NCBI RefSeq assembly: GCF_028553765.1
Contig: NZ_CP067134.1
Location: 849,001 to 913,000 of the forward strand
DNA: 64,000 nucleotides
Origin: Paracoccus stylophorae
GTDB taxonomy: Bacteria > Pseudomonadota > Alphaproteobacteria > Rhodobacterales > Rhodobacteraceae
Reading direction: 5' to 3'
Shown: one piece after another, positions 20,302 to 29,187 of the stretch
Layout of the letters: every line of letters starts with the position of its first letter
Numbering within the stretch: the stretch's first letter is position 1
Translations under genes and position numbers: made by a program
The notes under the pieces: generated by a model
Told to the model about the DNA's origin: nothing
The model's database searches: none
The model's input: the letters and a program-made list of their open reading frames with translations, nothing else

Positions 20302-20380
20302 GCCATCCCCTCCCTCGACCGCCAGACTGGCAGCGCAAGCGGGTCTGGGCAAGCATTTCGTGGACGGGTCGTGACGTGCG

Positions 20381-20953
20381 TCAGGCGCCCACGGCCTCGC
20401 GCCAGTGTCTGCGGCACAGCGAGACATAGGTTTCGTTCCCGCCGACCTGGACCTGCGCGCCCTGGGTGATCGCGCGGCCCTCGGCGTCGCGCCGGATCAC
20501 CATCGTGGCCTTGCGGCCGCAATGGCAGATCGTCCGGACCTCGCGCAGGTCGTCGGCCAGCGCCAGCAGCGCGGCCGAGACGGGAAACAGCTCGCCCCGG
20601 AAATCCACCCGCAGCCCATAGCACATCACCGGAATGTCCAGATCGTCCGCGACCCGCGCCAGTTGCCAGACCTGATCCTTGGTCAGGAATTGCGCCTCGT
20701 CCACAAAGATGCAGGCGCAGGCGCGGCCGCGCGCGCGGATCAGCGCGAACATGTCGGTGTCGGCATCGAAGGTCAGCGCATCGTCTGCAATCCCGATGCG
20801 GCTGGCGATCCGGCCCGTGCCCGCGCGGCTGTCCAGCGCGGCGGTCAGCAGCAGCGTGCCCATGCCGCGTTCGCGATAGTTATAGGACGCCTGAAGCAGC
20901 AGCGTGCTTTTGCCGGCGTTCATGGTCGAGTAATGGAAATACAGTTTCGCCAT
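20381..20953 (-). CDS. tdk: Thymidine kinase
   Basis: Tdk salvages thymidine to dTMP. The 190-residue product has the P-loop STMNAGKSTLLLQA at about residues 9-22, the DEAQFL motif (FVDEAQFLTKDQV) near 85, and zinc-site cysteines in TICHCGRKATM near 145 and a CRRHW near the end. This is the bacterial type II enzyme. The start at 20953 gives MAKLYFHYSTMNAGKS, which is standard for the family. Confidence 0.96.
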   Translation of the reverse strand: MAKLYFHYSTMNAGKSTLLLQASYNYRERGMGTLLLTAALDSRAGTGRIASRIGIADDALTFDADTDMFALIRARGRACACIFVDEAQFLTKDQVWQLARVADDLDIPVMCYGLRVDFRGELFPVSAALLALADDLREVRTICHCGRKATMVIRRDAEGRAITQGAQVQVGGNETYVSLCRRHWREAVGA

Positions 20954-21068
20954 GGCGCCAGCAGATAGCGCCGTGCGCAACGCGCGGCAACCGCCGCGCG
21001 CGCGGGGCGGAACAAGCGCAGGCAAGGCGCGTTCCGCCCTGAATGGATGCGGGGACAGAGGGGCTTTG

Positions 21069-21710
21069 ATGGCCGAAAACGATGGATCGAACATGACCGG
21101 CGAACGCAGCGGCTTTCTGGTCGTGATGGCGGTGCTGGGCATGGCGGGCTGCGCCGCGCTGATCCTTGGCACGCTGATCGCGCCGTTCTTCGTGCCCGAT
21201 TATCACTGGATCGCGGACACGATCAGCGATCTTGCCGCCGGCAGATCGGAACTGATCATGGACATCGCCCTGTATGGCTTTGCCGCCGGGTTGCTGGCCA
21301 CCGCACTGGCGGCGGCACATGCGCATCTGGGCGGTGTCGAGTGGTCGGCGGGCATCCTGTCGCTGGCGATCCTTGCGGGAATCGTCATCGTCGTGGGGGC
21401 GCGCAACGAATATGGCGACCGCGACAGCGACGGCGTCGTGATCCACACCAAGCTGGTCTATGGGCTGGGGCTGTTCTTTCTGGCCACGCCGCTGTGCATG
21501 CTGCGGGGCCTGTGGCGGCATCACCGCCGGTCCGCGACGGTGCTGATCGGGCTGGCGACCCTGTGGGGGCTGGCCGCGCCGGTGTTCTTTTTCCTGCCGG
21601 ACGGGATCGACGGGCTTTATGAACGCGGGCTGGGGCTGATCGCCTGCGCGATGGTCGTGACGCTGAATCTGGTGTTCCTGCATCGCGCGACGGGGTCGCG
21701 GTCGGCCTGA
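21069..21710 (+). CDS. DUF998-type multi-pass membrane protein
   Basis: The 213-residue product has about six hydrophobic segments. HWIADTISDLAAG near residue 48 resembles the DUF998 family (typically S-x-x-D near the first loop). No enzyme motif is visible and the function is unknown. The ATG at 21069 is the first in-frame ATG after the divergent tdk gene; a second ATG at 21093 is also possible and would remove eight polar residues. A bidirectional terminator follows. Confidence 0.75.
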   Translation: MAENDGSNMTGERSGFLVVMAVLGMAGCAALILGTLIAPFFVPDYHWIADTISDLAAGRSELIMDIALYGFAAGLLATALAAAHAHLGGVEWSAGILSLAILAGIVIVVGARNEYGDRDSDGVVIHTKLVYGLGLFFLATPLCMLRGLWRHHRRSATVLIGLATLWGLAAPVFFFLPDGIDGLYERGLGLIACAMVVTLNLVFLHRATGSRSA

Positions 21711-21745
21711 CGGTGACGCAAGGCGACGCGGACGGCGTTTGGCGT

Positions 21746-21783
21746 AAAAAAGGCCGCAGGACCGGAATCCTGCGACCTTTTCC
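21746..21783. terminator. Bidirectional intrinsic terminator
   Basis: The hairpin AGGCCGCAGGA/TCCTGCGACCT (one mismatch, loop CCGGAA) is flanked by A6 on the left and T4 on the right. It lies between the convergent DUF998 gene and DEAD-box helicase gene, and so can end both transcripts. Confidence 0.8.
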
Positions 21784-21805
21784 TGTTCCCGAAGGGTGTG
21801 TCGCC

Positions 21806-23170
21806 TCAGCCGTGGGCCTGCTGGCTTCTGGGCCGGCGCGAGGGGCGGCGCGACGGGCGCTTGTGCGCGGCGGCATCCACCGGCTTGCCGCGACCGCGCG
21901 GCGCGCGGCCGGCGAGGGGCGCGCCGACGGGCACCTCTCCGCCGATCACGGCAATAGAGGATTTCATCGCCCGTTCGATGGCGCGCAACTCGCCGATCTC
22001 GGCCGGGGCGCAGAAGGCCACGGCGCGACCGTCCCGCCCGGCCCGCGCGGTGCGGCCGATCCGGTGGACATAGTTTTCCGGCACGTTCGGCAGGTCGTAG
22101 TTATAGACATGCGCGACCTCGGGGATATCCAGGCCGCGGGCCGCCACATCGGTGGCCACCAGAACCTGGGTGTCGCCCTTGCGAAAGGCGGCCAGTGCAC
22201 GCTCTCGCTGGCCCTGCGACTTGTTGCCGTGGATCGCGGCGACCGAAAAGCCCCATTTCTCCAGCAGCTTGGACAGTTTTTCGCAGCCATGCTTGGTGCG
22301 GCCGAAGACCATCGACAATTCGCCCGGATGCTTGGCCAGATATTCGGCCAGCAACGTCGCCTTGTCGCCCTGCGGCACGAAATGAACGCCTTGGTCGATC
22401 TTGTCGGCGGCCTTGCCCGGCGGGTTCACCGCGACCTTGACCGGATCGGTCAGATAGGTGTCGGCCAGTTCCGACATCAGCTTCGGCATCGTGGCCGAGA
22501 ACAGCAGCGTCTGGCGTTCCCGGGGCAGCATCTTCGCGATGCGGCGCAGCGTGTGGATGAAGCCGATATCCAGCATCTGGTCGCCCTCGTCGAGCACCAG
22601 ATAGGTGGTGGCCGACAGGTCGATGGCGCGACGTTCGATCAGGTCCATCAGCCGGCCCGGCGTGGCGATCAGCACATCGACGCCGCGCGACATCCGTTCG
22701 ATCTGGACGTTGATCGAGGCGCCGCCGACGACGCGGAACGCCCGGATCGGCGTGCCTTCGGCATAGGCGTCGACATGGGCTGCGATCTGGGTCGCCAGTT
22801 CGCGCGTCGGCGCCAGAATCAGCGCCCGGCAGGTTTTGGGATCGGGTTTCTTGCCGAACTTGATCAGCCGGGTCAGCATCGGCAGGCCGAACGCCGCCGT
22901 CTTGCCGGTGCCGGTCTGCGCCAGCCCCAGCACGTCGCGGCCTTCGACCACGGCGGGAATGCCCTGCGCCTGAATCGGCGTGGGATGGGTCAGGCCCATG
23001 GCGGCGATATTGGCGTTGATGCGGTGGTCGATCCCCATATCGGCAAAGGGACCGGTCGGCAGCGGCTCGCGCGCCGGTGCGCGGCGGCCTTCGTTCGGGG
23101 CCGCATGGGCCGCAGCCCGGTTCGGACCCTTGCCGGCCCGGATCGGGCGGCGGTTGTTCTTCTGTTCCAT
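21806..23170 (-). CDS. DEAD-box RNA helicase (RhlE-like)
   Basis: The product is an ATP-dependent RNA helicase, probably in ribosome assembly, RNA decay or cold adaptation. The 454-residue protein has the Q motif (GLTHPTPIQAQ), motif I AQTGTGKTAA, Ia PTRELATQ, GG, Ib TPGRLMD, II written as DEGD instead of DEAD, III SATMP, and the C-terminal motifs ATDVAARGLDI and HRIGRTARAG. A basic low-complexity tail of about 45 residues (GRGKPVDAAAHKRPSRR) follows. The ATG at 23170 was chosen over upstream in-frame codons because MEQKNNRRPIRAGKGP fits the basic start seen in relatives. Confidence 0.93.
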   Translation of the reverse strand: MEQKNNRRPIRAGKGPNRAAAHAAPNEGRRAPAREPLPTGPFADMGIDHRINANIAAMGLTHPTPIQAQGIPAVVEGRDVLGLAQTGTGKTAAFGLPMLTRLIKFGKKPDPKTCRALILAPTRELATQIAAHVDAYAEGTPIRAFRVVGGASINVQIERMSRGVDVLIATPGRLMDLIERRAIDLSATTYLVLDEGDQMLDIGFIHTLRRIAKMLPRERQTLLFSATMPKLMSELADTYLTDPVKVAVNPPGKAADKIDQGVHFVPQGDKATLLAEYLAKHPGELSMVFGRTKHGCEKLSKLLEKWGFSVAAIHGNKSQGQRERALAAFRKGDTQVLVATDVAARGLDIPEVAHVYNYDLPNVPENYVHRIGRTARAGRDGRAVAFCAPAEIGELRAIERAMKSSIAVIGGEVPVGAPLAGRAPRGRGKPVDAAAHKRPSRRPSRRPRSQQAHG

Positions 23171-23495
23171 GAAATGACTTTCGTCCTTGCATCCCCCGTA
23201 TCGGACGCAAGGCAGGTGGCCACACCCTTGGGCGCGGCAATCAGCAGGGGTGCAGGCGTGATACGAGGGTGCCTGCAAGCCTCCCCGCGTGAATGGGAAA
23301 CTGGATTGGGTGTCGCGCCGTCTGGCGAAATTCGCGGCTGCTCACGCGGCAGCGGGCGGCGACTGGACACAGATGGGGCAGGCCGTCCGATATGTCAAGA
23401 CGAATTCCCCATCCGCCCTTGCGTCAGCGCCGGCTGTCCGCACCGCATCCGCCGGCGGACGCGATGCGGGGGCGGGGGCCGGCGGCAGATGCGCG
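23171..23495. other. Intergenic region of 325 bases
   Basis: No gene can be supported here. On the minus strand it is the leader of the helicase gene and the region after gapR. A perfect -35 hexamer TTGACA is present at 23393-23398 (minus), but no convincing -10 lies at the right distance. A 12-base perfect palindrome TCCGCCGGCGGA is at 23448-23459. The predicted ORFs crossing it are codon-bias shadows. Confidence 0.5.
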
Positions 23496-23747
23496 TCAGA
23501 CCATCCCCAGGGCGGTCTTGTACATCTCAAGAATGGCCTCTTCCTCGGCCACGTCGTCGCGGTCGCGTTTGCGCAGGGCGACGATCTTCTTCATCACCTT
23601 GGTGTCATAGCCGCGCGCCTTCGCCTCGGCCATGATCTCTTTCTGGCGTTCGGCGATGTCCTTCTTTTCCGCCTCAAGCTGCTCGAACTGTTCGATGAAC
23701 TGGCGCAGTTCGTCGGCGGCGACGCCGTAGGCCTGGTCGTCCTGCAT
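23496..23747 (-). CDS. gapR: GapR-family DNA-binding protein (DUF2312)
   Basis: GapR-type proteins are small nucleoid-associated proteins of alphaproteobacteria that bind overtwisted, AT-rich DNA ahead of polymerases. The 83-residue product is almost entirely charged helix: LRQFIEQFEQLEAEKKDIAE, then KEIMAEAKARGYDTKVMKKI, ending EEEAILEMYKTALGMV, which is the full DUF2312 pattern. The start at 23747 has a purine-rich AAGGACGGAA upstream. Assignment to the family is firm; the role is taken from work on Caulobacter. Confidence 0.93.
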   Translation of the reverse strand: MQDDQAYGVAADELRQFIEQFEQLEAEKKDIAERQKEIMAEAKARGYDTKVMKKIVALRKRDRDDVAEEEAILEMYKTALGMV

Positions 23748-23813
23748 CGGGTTCCGTCCTTCCTTGGTCTTGTCCGCAGGGCTGTTTCGATCCGCCCACG
23801 CTTCGGGATCAGA

Positions 23814-23842
23814 CTGTTAGGCGCTCTTGTTCCGGGGTGCAA
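23814..23842 (-). promoter_or_regulatory. Promoter of gapR
   Basis: On the minus strand TTGCAC (23837-23842) and TAACAG (23814-23819) are exactly 17 bases apart, about 65 bases upstream of the gapR start. The same TTGCAC -35 is used in front of tRNA-Glu. Confidence 0.6.
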
Positions 23843-23897
23843 TCGCCGCTAGGCCCGCAAACGCGGCATATGCGGATCGCGGGGGGCAGGAAACGGC

Positions 23898-24125
23898 ATG
23901 GATATGTTCGAGGTCATCGTCTGGGCAGGCGCCGCGCTGACGCTGGCGGGGGTGTTCGCGCTGATCTGGTGCATCGTGACCGTCGCGCGCGCCCGTCGCG
24001 CGGGGTTGGACGACGACGCGATGCGCGCCCGGATGCGCGGCGTTCTGGCGGTGAACATGGGCGCGCTTGCCGCCTCGACCGTGGGGCTGATGCTGGTCGT
24101 GCTGGGCATCTTTCTGAGCCGCTGA
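23898..24125 (+). CDS. Small two-helix membrane protein, unknown function
   Basis: The 75-residue product has two hydrophobic segments, about residues 4-27 (VIVWAGAALTLAGVFALIWC) and 49-73 (LAVNMGALAASTVGLMLVVL), joined by a basic loop (RARRAGLDDDAMRARMRG). No known motif is visible. It has a plausible ribosome binding site (GCAGGAAACGGC) and the base composition of its neighbours. It stands alone between gapR, which is divergent, and the YeeE/YedE pair. Confidence 0.7.
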   Translation: MDMFEVIVWAGAALTLAGVFALIWCIVTVARARRAGLDDDAMRARMRGVLAVNMGALAASTVGLMLVVLGIFLSR

Positions 24126-24140
24126 TTCGTCCGCCGGCTC

Positions 24141-24168
24141 TTGAAACATTCGGGGACTTGAATGTAAT
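24141..24168 (+). promoter_or_regulatory. Promoter with overlapping ATTC-N8-GAAT operator (SqrR/BigR type)
   Basis: TTGAAA (24141-24146) and TGTAAT (24163-24168) are 16 bases apart and form a candidate promoter for the YeeE/YedE pair. Between them lies a perfect inverted repeat, ACATTC (24146-24151) and GAATGT (24160-24165), with an eight-base spacer. ATTC-N8-GAAT is the pattern I recall for SqrR, the ArsR-family persulfide-sensing repressor of Rhodobacter. Binding here would block the polymerase. The repressor gene is not in the window. Confidence 0.65.
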
Positions 24169-24195
24169 ACCGGCCCGACAGATTCGGAGCACGCG

Positions 24196-24621
24196 ATGAA
24201 CCCTGACTGGATCGCCGGACTGATCGGCGGGTTGATGATCGGAACCGCCGCGGCGCTGTTTCTTCTGGGCAACGGGCGGATCATGGGGGCCAGCGGCCTT
24301 CTGGGCGGGCTGATCGACGGCAGCGGCCGGACGAACCTGGCCGAGCGCGCGGCGTTCATCATCGCCCTGATCGCGCTGCCCGGCCTGCTGGTCGCGGCCG
24401 GGGTGGGCCAGCGGTCGCAGCCGGTCGCGGGAACCGCCGTCCTCGTCCTGGGCGGCCTGCTGGTCGGGTTCGGCACACGCCTGGGCAATGGCTGCACGTC
24501 CGGTCACGGCGTCTGCGGCATCTCGCGCCTGTCGCGTCGCGGCATCGTCGCCACGCTGGTCTATCTGCTGGCCGGGGGCGTCGGGGTCATCATCGCCCGC
24601 GCGCTTGGGTGGACGATATGA
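24196..24621 (+). CDS. YeeE/YedE-family sulfur transporter, first half
   Basis: The 141-residue product has four hydrophobic segments and the signature cysteine motif [19 protein letters not shown] near residue 100. YeeE/YedE (TsuA-like) proteins take up thiosulfate or related sulfur compounds through conserved cysteines. Here the protein is split into two genes that overlap by three bases (ATGA at 24618), as in many proteobacteria where the pair is controlled by persulfide-responsive BigR/SqrR-type repressors. The upstream operator supports the same control here. Confidence 0.88.
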   Translation: MNPDWIAGLIGGLMIGTAAALFLLGNGRIMGASGLLGGLIDGSGRTNLAERAAFIIALIALPGLLVAAGVGQRSQPVAGTAVLVLGGLLVGFGTRLGNGCTSGHGVCGISRLSRRGIVATLVYLLAGGVGVIIARALGWTI

Positions 24622-25031
24622 CAAGACTGGCCTTGGCCGCGCTGGCCGGTGCGCTGTTCGGGGCCGGGCTGCTGGTTTCGGGCATGACGGACCCGGCGAA
24701 GGTGCAGGGCTGGCTGGACGTGTTCGGCGACTGGGACCCGACGCTTGGGTTTGTGCTGACCGGTGCGATCCTGCCGATGCTGGTGGCGTGGCGCATCGCC
24801 GCGCGCCGGCAGACCGCACTGACCAAAGACCGCTTGCCGCCGCCGCCATCGCCCCGGATCGACGCAAGGCTGCTGTCGGGGGCGGCCCTGTTCGGGCTGG
24901 GCTGGGGGATCTCGGGGCTGTGTCCGGGCCCGGCGATGGCGTCGCTGACCTTTGGCGGCGGGCCGTTCCTGATCTTCTTTGCGGCGATGGTGGCGGGGAT
25001 GCTGCTGTTCGCGGTATGGTCGCGCCGATGA
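24618..25031 (+). CDS. YeeE/YedE-family sulfur transporter, second half (DUF6691 type)
   Basis: The 137-residue product begins [20 protein letters not shown], then [17 protein letters not shown], which is diagnostic of the second component, and later [18 protein letters not shown] with its conserved cysteine near residue 100. There are four membrane segments. The ATG at 24618 overlaps the previous stop and was preferred to a GTG at 24609. With the first half it should form one sulfur-compound channel. Confidence 0.87.
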   Translation: MTRLALAALAGALFGAGLLVSGMTDPAKVQGWLDVFGDWDPTLGFVLTGAILPMLVAWRIAARRQTALTKDRLPPPPSPRIDARLLSGAALFGLGWGISGLCPGPAMASLTFGGGPFLIFFAAMVAGMLLFAVWSRR

Positions 25032-25483
25032 GAGCGTTGATCCAGCGGGTCACCGAAGCCTCGGTCGAGGTCGAGGGCCGGGTGGTCGGCAGCACCGGCC
25101 CGGGCCTTCTGGTGCTTGTCTGCGCCATGCGGAGCGACGATGAGGCCACGGCAGACAGGCTGGCCGCCCGCATCGCCCGGCTGCGCATCTTTCAGGACGA
25201 GGCCGGCAAGATGAACCGGTCGGTTCTGGACATCGCGGGCGGCGCACTGGTGGTCAGCCAGTTCACGCTGGCCGCCGACACGCGCAGCGGCAATCGCCCC
25301 GGCTTTTCCGCGGCCGCCGACCCGCAGCAGGGGCAGCACCTGTATCGGCATTTCGCTAGCAGTTTAGCAAGCCACGGCGTTCCGGTGGAAACAGGCATCT
25401 TCGGCGCCGACATGAAGGTGCGGCTGCTGAACGACGGCCCGGTCACGATCTGGCTGGACACCGCCGCCACGCCCGCACGCTGA
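25028..25483 (+). CDS. dtd: D-aminoacyl-tRNA deacylase
   Basis: Dtd hydrolyses D-amino acids wrongly attached to tRNA. The 151-residue product starts [15 protein letters not shown] and has both active-site motifs: [18 protein letters not shown] (residues about 78-95) and the cross-subunit motif [11 protein letters not shown] near 138. The length is normal. Its ATG overlaps the stop of the sulfur transporter gene, so it may be partly expressed from the same promoter even though the functions are unrelated. Confidence 0.96.
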   Translation: MRALIQRVTEASVEVEGRVVGSTGPGLLVLVCAMRSDDEATADRLAARIARLRIFQDEAGKMNRSVLDIAGGALVVSQFTLAADTRSGNRPGFSAAADPQQGQHLYRHFASSLASHGVPVETGIFGADMKVRLLNDGPVTIWLDTAATPAR

Positions 25484-25567
25484 CGAACGCGGGGGTGACA
25501 GGCGCGGACGGATGATCTGCGGGGCTGACGGACGTGATCCGGCAAAGCATGGAAAAGACGGGGAAAG

Positions 25568-25642
25568 TGGCAGCCCGTAGGGGAATCGAACCCCTCTTTC
25601 CAGGTTGAAAACCTGGCGTCCTAACCGATAGACGAACGGGCC
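25568..25642 (-). tRNA. tRNA-Glu (anticodon TTC)
   Basis: On the minus strand the sequence folds as a complete cloverleaf. The acceptor stem GGCCCGT/ACGGGCT (first pair G-U), the anticodon stem CCAGG/CCTGG with loop TTTTCAA (anticodon TTC) and the T arm AGGGG-TTCGATT-CCCCT are all present. The discriminator is G and CCA is encoded. It is transcribed alone. Confidence 0.97.
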
Positions 25643-25683
25643 ACTCTGGCGTCGCGGCCGGGCGTCCCGGCGGCGTCGGGCGG

Positions 25684-25712
25684 TGTTTAGGCAAACCGGC
25701 CGACCGGTGCAA
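25684..25712 (-). promoter_or_regulatory. Promoter of tRNA-Glu
   Basis: On the minus strand TTGCAC (25707-25712) and TAAACA (25684-25689) are 17 bases apart, about 40 bases upstream of the mature tRNA 5' end. Confidence 0.65.
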
Positions 25713-25764
25713 GGGGAATTTGCGGCGTCTGGGTGAAATATTTCCGCCGGTCGCGACGTCGCGG

Positions 25765-26712
25765 TTACCCGGCCAGATGGCCCGCCAGAACCAGCCACAG
25801 CGGCAGGCTCAGCGCCGACAGCACCGTCTGCCAGGTGAACATGTCGGCATAGAATTCCGCATCGCCGCCCATCTGGCGGGCCAGGATATAGCCGACCGAG
25901 GCGCCGGGCGCGGCCGTCGCCAGCAGGCCCGACGACAGCTGACCGCCGGGCAGGTCCAGCCACAGCGCCGCGCCCAGAAACAGGCAGGGGCAGAACAGCA
26001 GGCGCAGGGCCACGCCCGCCCACATCGCCGGATCGCTTTGCCACAGGCGGCGGATCTGGATGCCCGCGCCCACGCTGAGAAGCCCGACGGCCAGCGCGCC
26101 CTGTCCCAGCCAGTCCAGCGGCGCCAGTATCCACGGCTCAAGCCGGATACCGCCCAGGTTCAGCGCCAGTCCGGCCACGCAGGACAGCACCAGCGGGTTG
26201 CGGATGATCTCGGTGCCGATGCGGCGGGCGGTCTGGCGGCGCGTCGGCGGCAGGCGGTCGTCGTCCTCGGCCGGAAACAGCGTCAGCGCCACGATGGCCG
26301 AGATGTTGAACGCCGGGATCAGGAACGCGAATGCCACCGCCAGATCGCTCAGCGCGCGCGGACCCAGCCCCTGCGCCGCCACCGCCAGGATCAGCAAGGA
26401 ATTGAAGCGCAGCGCCGCCTGGAACAGCGAACTGGTGCGCGGATTTCCCAGCCGCAGCGGCACCCGCAACGCCAGCGCCACCGCGCCGGTGATCGCGAAC
26501 GCGACCGTCAGCGCCAGCAGATACCGGCCAAGCGCCCCGATCGTCAGCTCGGATCGATAGATCGAGGTCAGCAGGATCGCCGGAAACAGCACCTTGAACG
26601 CCAGCTGCTCGATCCCCGGCCAGTTCTGCGGCGCGATCAGCCGCGCGCGGCGGGCCAGATGGCCGAACGCCACCAGCGCGATGACGGGAAGGATCGACAG
26701 GGCCGGTTGCAT
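25765..26712 (-). CDS. AEC-family transporter, second copy
   Basis: The 315-residue membrane protein has about ten hydrophobic helices, starting MQPALSILPVIALVAFGHLA. It belongs to the AEC permease family but is clearly different in sequence from the one at 14058-15002. The ATG at 26712 is the first codon that puts the first helix at the N-terminus. It is divergent from gatC. The substrate is unknown. Confidence 0.87.
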   Translation of the reverse strand: MQPALSILPVIALVAFGHLARRARLIAPQNWPGIEQLAFKVLFPAILLTSIYRSELTIGALGRYLLALTVAFAITGAVALALRVPLRLGNPRTSSLFQAALRFNSLLILAVAAQGLGPRALSDLAVAFAFLIPAFNISAIVALTLFPAEDDDRLPPTRRQTARRIGTEIIRNPLVLSCVAGLALNLGGIRLEPWILAPLDWLGQGALAVGLLSVGAGIQIRRLWQSDPAMWAGVALRLLFCPCLFLGAALWLDLPGGQLSSGLLATAAPGASVGYILARQMGGDAEFYADMFTWQTVLSALSLPLWLVLAGHLAG

Positions 26713-26741
26713 CAACGCTCCCACGCGGCGAAGCGGGCTTC

Positions 26742-26770
26742 TTGCAGCCCTGCGCACAGACTTGTAAACC
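26742..26770 (+). promoter_or_regulatory. Promoter of gatCA
   Basis: TTGCAG (26742-26747) and TAAACC (26765-26770) are 17 bases apart, 24 bases upstream of the gatC ATG. A GAAAGGGAAAG ribosome binding site lies between. Confidence 0.6.
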
Positions 26771-26793
26771 GCCGCTGAACGAAAGGGAAAGCC

Positions 26794-27081
26794 ATGTCGA
26801 TCACCGAGGACGAGGCCCGCAAGGTCGCGCATCTGGCGCGCATCGCGGTCGAGGATGAGGCGCTGCCGGCGCTGGCGCGCGAACTCAGCGGCATCCTGCA
26901 CTTCATGGAACAGCTGAAAGAGGTCGATGTCGACGGCGTCGAGCCGATGACCGGCGTGATGCCCATGCGGCTGAAGCGGCGCGAGGACGTGGTGACGACC
27001 GGCGGCATGGCCGACAATATCCTGTCGAACGCCCCCGACGCGCGCGAGGGGTTCTTTGCCGTCCCGAAGGTGGTGGAATGA
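26794..27081 (+). CDS. gatC: Asp-tRNA(Asn)/Glu-tRNA(Gln) amidotransferase subunit C
   Basis: GatC is the small clamp subunit that holds GatA and GatB together in the enzyme that turns Glu-tRNA(Gln) into Gln-tRNA(Gln). The 95-residue product shows the family start [20 protein letters not shown] and the middle [16 protein letters not shown], ending [17 protein letters not shown]. It overlaps gatA by four bases. gatB is not next to it in the window. Confidence 0.96.
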   Translation: MSITEDEARKVAHLARIAVEDEALPALARELSGILHFMEQLKEVDVDGVEPMTGVMPMRLKRREDVVTTGGMADNILSNAPDAREGFFAVPKVVE

Positions 27082-28562
27082 GCGGACCGAACCGGCTGAC
27101 CATCGCCCAGGCGCGCGACGCGCTGGCCAAAGGCGATCTGAGCGCGGTCGAGTTGACCGACGCCTGTCTTGACGAAATCGCAGGGGCGGGCGCGCTGAAC
27201 GCGTTCGTCCATGACACGCCCGACATGGCGCGGCAGATGGCCAGGGCCGCCGATGCGCGCATCAGATCGGGCGACGCCACGGCCATGACCGGCATCCCGG
27301 TGGGCATCAAGGATGTGTTCTGCGTGCGCGGCGTTCCCAGCCAGGCGGCCAGCCGCATCCTTGAAGGCTTTACCCCGGAATACGAATCGACCGTCACGCA
27401 GAATCTGTGGGATGCCGGCGCGGTGATGCTGGGCAAGCTGAACATGGACGAATTCGCCATGGGCTCGACCAACGAGGCCAGCTGCTATGGCCGCGCCGTG
27501 AACCCGTGGAAGGGCGCGGACGGGCGGGAACTGACGCCCGGCGGGTCCTCGGGCGGCTCGGCCGCGGCGGTGGCGGCGGATCTGTGCCTTGGCGCGACCG
27601 GCACCGATACCGGCGGCTCGATCCGCCAGCCGGCGGCGTTCACCGGCACGGTGGGGCTGCGCCCGACCTATGGCCGCGTCAGCCGGTGGGGGGTGATCGC
27701 CTATGCCTCCAGCCTCGATCAGGCCGGGCCGATGACCCGGACGGTGCGCGATGCGGCGATCATGCTGGGCGCCATGGCCTCGGTCGATCCGCAGGATTCG
27801 ACCAGCGCGGATGTGCCGGTGCCGGATTACGAATCGCTGCTGACCGGCGACATCCGCGGCAAGCGCATCGGCATCCCGCGCGAATACCGGATCGAGGGGA
27901 TGCCCGACGACATCGCCGCGCTGTGGGACAAGGGCGCCGAGATGCTGCGCGATGCCGGGGCCGAGATCGTCGATATCAGCCTGCCGCACACCAAATACGC
28001 GCTGCCCGCCTATTACGTGATCGCGCCGGCCGAGGCGTCGTCGAATCTGGCACGCTATGACGGCGTCCGCTATGGCCGGCGCGCAAGGCTGGAACAGGGC
28101 GACGGTATCGTCGAGATGTATGAAAAGACCCGCGCCCAGGGCTTCGGCCCCGAGGTGCAGCGCCGCATCATGATCGGCACCTATGTGCTGTCGGCGGGTT
28201 TCTATGACGCCTATTACAACCGCGCCCGCAAGGTGCGCGCCCTGATCCGGCGCGATTTCGATACGGCCCACGCCGACGGGATCGACGCGATCCTGACGCC
28301 GACGACGCCCTCGGCCGCCTTCCCACTGGGCACGATGGACCAGTCCGACCCCGTCGCGATGTATCTGCAGGACGTTTTCACCGTCACGCTGAACCTTGCC
28401 GGCCTGCCGGGCATTTCGGTGCCGGTCGGTCAGGACAGCCAAGGCCTGCCCCTGGGGCTGCAACTGATCGGGCGCCCGTTCCAGGAGGGCGATCTGCTGA
28501 ATCAGGCGCTGGCGCTGGAACAGGCTGCCGGATTTGTGGTCAAGCCCGATCGCTGGTGGTAG
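27078..28562 (+). CDS. gatA: Asp-tRNA(Asn)/Glu-tRNA(Gln) amidotransferase subunit A
   Basis: GatA is the glutaminase that supplies ammonia to GatB. The 494-residue product has the amidase signature with the Ser-Ser-Lys triad: the lysine in [10 protein letters not shown] near residue 77, and [20 protein letters not shown] near residue 155 containing both catalytic serines, followed by [16 protein letters not shown]. The length and domain order are normal. Confidence 0.97.
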   Translation: MSGPNRLTIAQARDALAKGDLSAVELTDACLDEIAGAGALNAFVHDTPDMARQMARAADARIRSGDATAMTGIPVGIKDVFCVRGVPSQAASRILEGFTPEYESTVTQNLWDAGAVMLGKLNMDEFAMGSTNEASCYGRAVNPWKGADGRELTPGGSSGGSAAAVAADLCLGATGTDTGGSIRQPAAFTGTVGLRPTYGRVSRWGVIAYASSLDQAGPMTRTVRDAAIMLGAMASVDPQDSTSADVPVPDYESLLTGDIRGKRIGIPREYRIEGMPDDIAALWDKGAEMLRDAGAEIVDISLPHTKYALPAYYVIAPAEASSNLARYDGVRYGRRARLEQGDGIVEMYEKTRAQGFGPEVQRRIMIGTYVLSAGFYDAYYNRARKVRALIRRDFDTAHADGIDAILTPTTPSAAFPLGTMDQSDPVAMYLQDVFTVTLNLAGLPGISVPVGQDSQGLPLGLQLIGRPFQEGDLLNQALALEQAAGFVVKPDRWW

Positions 28563-28596
28563 GCTGGATCGAAACGGGACAGATGGCGGAGGCAAG

Positions 28597-29187
28597 ATGC
28601 GCGGCTGGTTGGTGATTTCGGTGCTGGCGCTGGCCGGCTGTGGCGAGCATCAGGGCTGGAACCCGAACTACCAGTTCGGCGCCTCGCGCTATGGTCAGTA
28701 TCTGGTCAGCCGAGAGGTTGCGCTGATGACGCGGGCCGACGCGCCGCAGACCATTCCCATCGCGCTGCCCGCCAACGCGCCGACGCCGGAACAGATCGCC
28801 GGCCGGGCGCCGGTGCCGGTGCCGGCCACGATGGGCGTTCGCAGGATCGTCACGACGCAGCCGGCAACGGCAACCGCGACGGCGCGCGTCGTGCCGGGGA
28901 CGGCGTTGCCGACCACCTCGACCGGGTCCTATCCCGGCTCGGTTCCGGTGCTGGTGCGCTATGCGTTCGCCGCCGATCATGCCCCCGGCACGACAATCTA
29001 TCGAAGGGCTGGCGGGTCGGCCGCGCAGGCCGCGCGCGTCTGTGCAGGCTTTGCCAACCCCGACGCCGCGCAGATCGCGTTTCTGGCGGCGGGCGGGCCG
29101 GGGCGCGATCCGCGCGGCATGGACCCCGACGGCGACGGCTTTGTCTGTGGCTGGGACCCTGCGCCGTTCCGCCAGTCCCGGCTTTGA
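28597..29187 (+). CDS. Lipoprotein with C-terminal Excalibur-like calcium-binding motif
   Basis: The 196-residue product has a short signal peptide ending in the lipobox LAGC at residues 12-15. A Pro/Ala/Thr-rich linker covers about residues 55-115. The C-terminus has a compact domain with two cysteines and the motif DPDGDGFVCGWDP (about residues 178-190), which resembles Excalibur-type DxDxDGxxC calcium loops seen in extracellular proteins. The stop overlaps the start of the amidase gene by four bases, so both probably act in the envelope. Confidence 0.75.
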   Translation: MRGWLVISVLALAGCGEHQGWNPNYQFGASRYGQYLVSREVALMTRADAPQTIPIALPANAPTPEQIAGRAPVPVPATMGVRRIVTTQPATATATARVVPGTALPTTSTGSYPGSVPVLVRYAFAADHAPGTTIYRRAGGSAAQAARVCAGFANPDAAQIAFLAAGGPGRDPRGMDPDGDGFVCGWDPAPFRQSRL

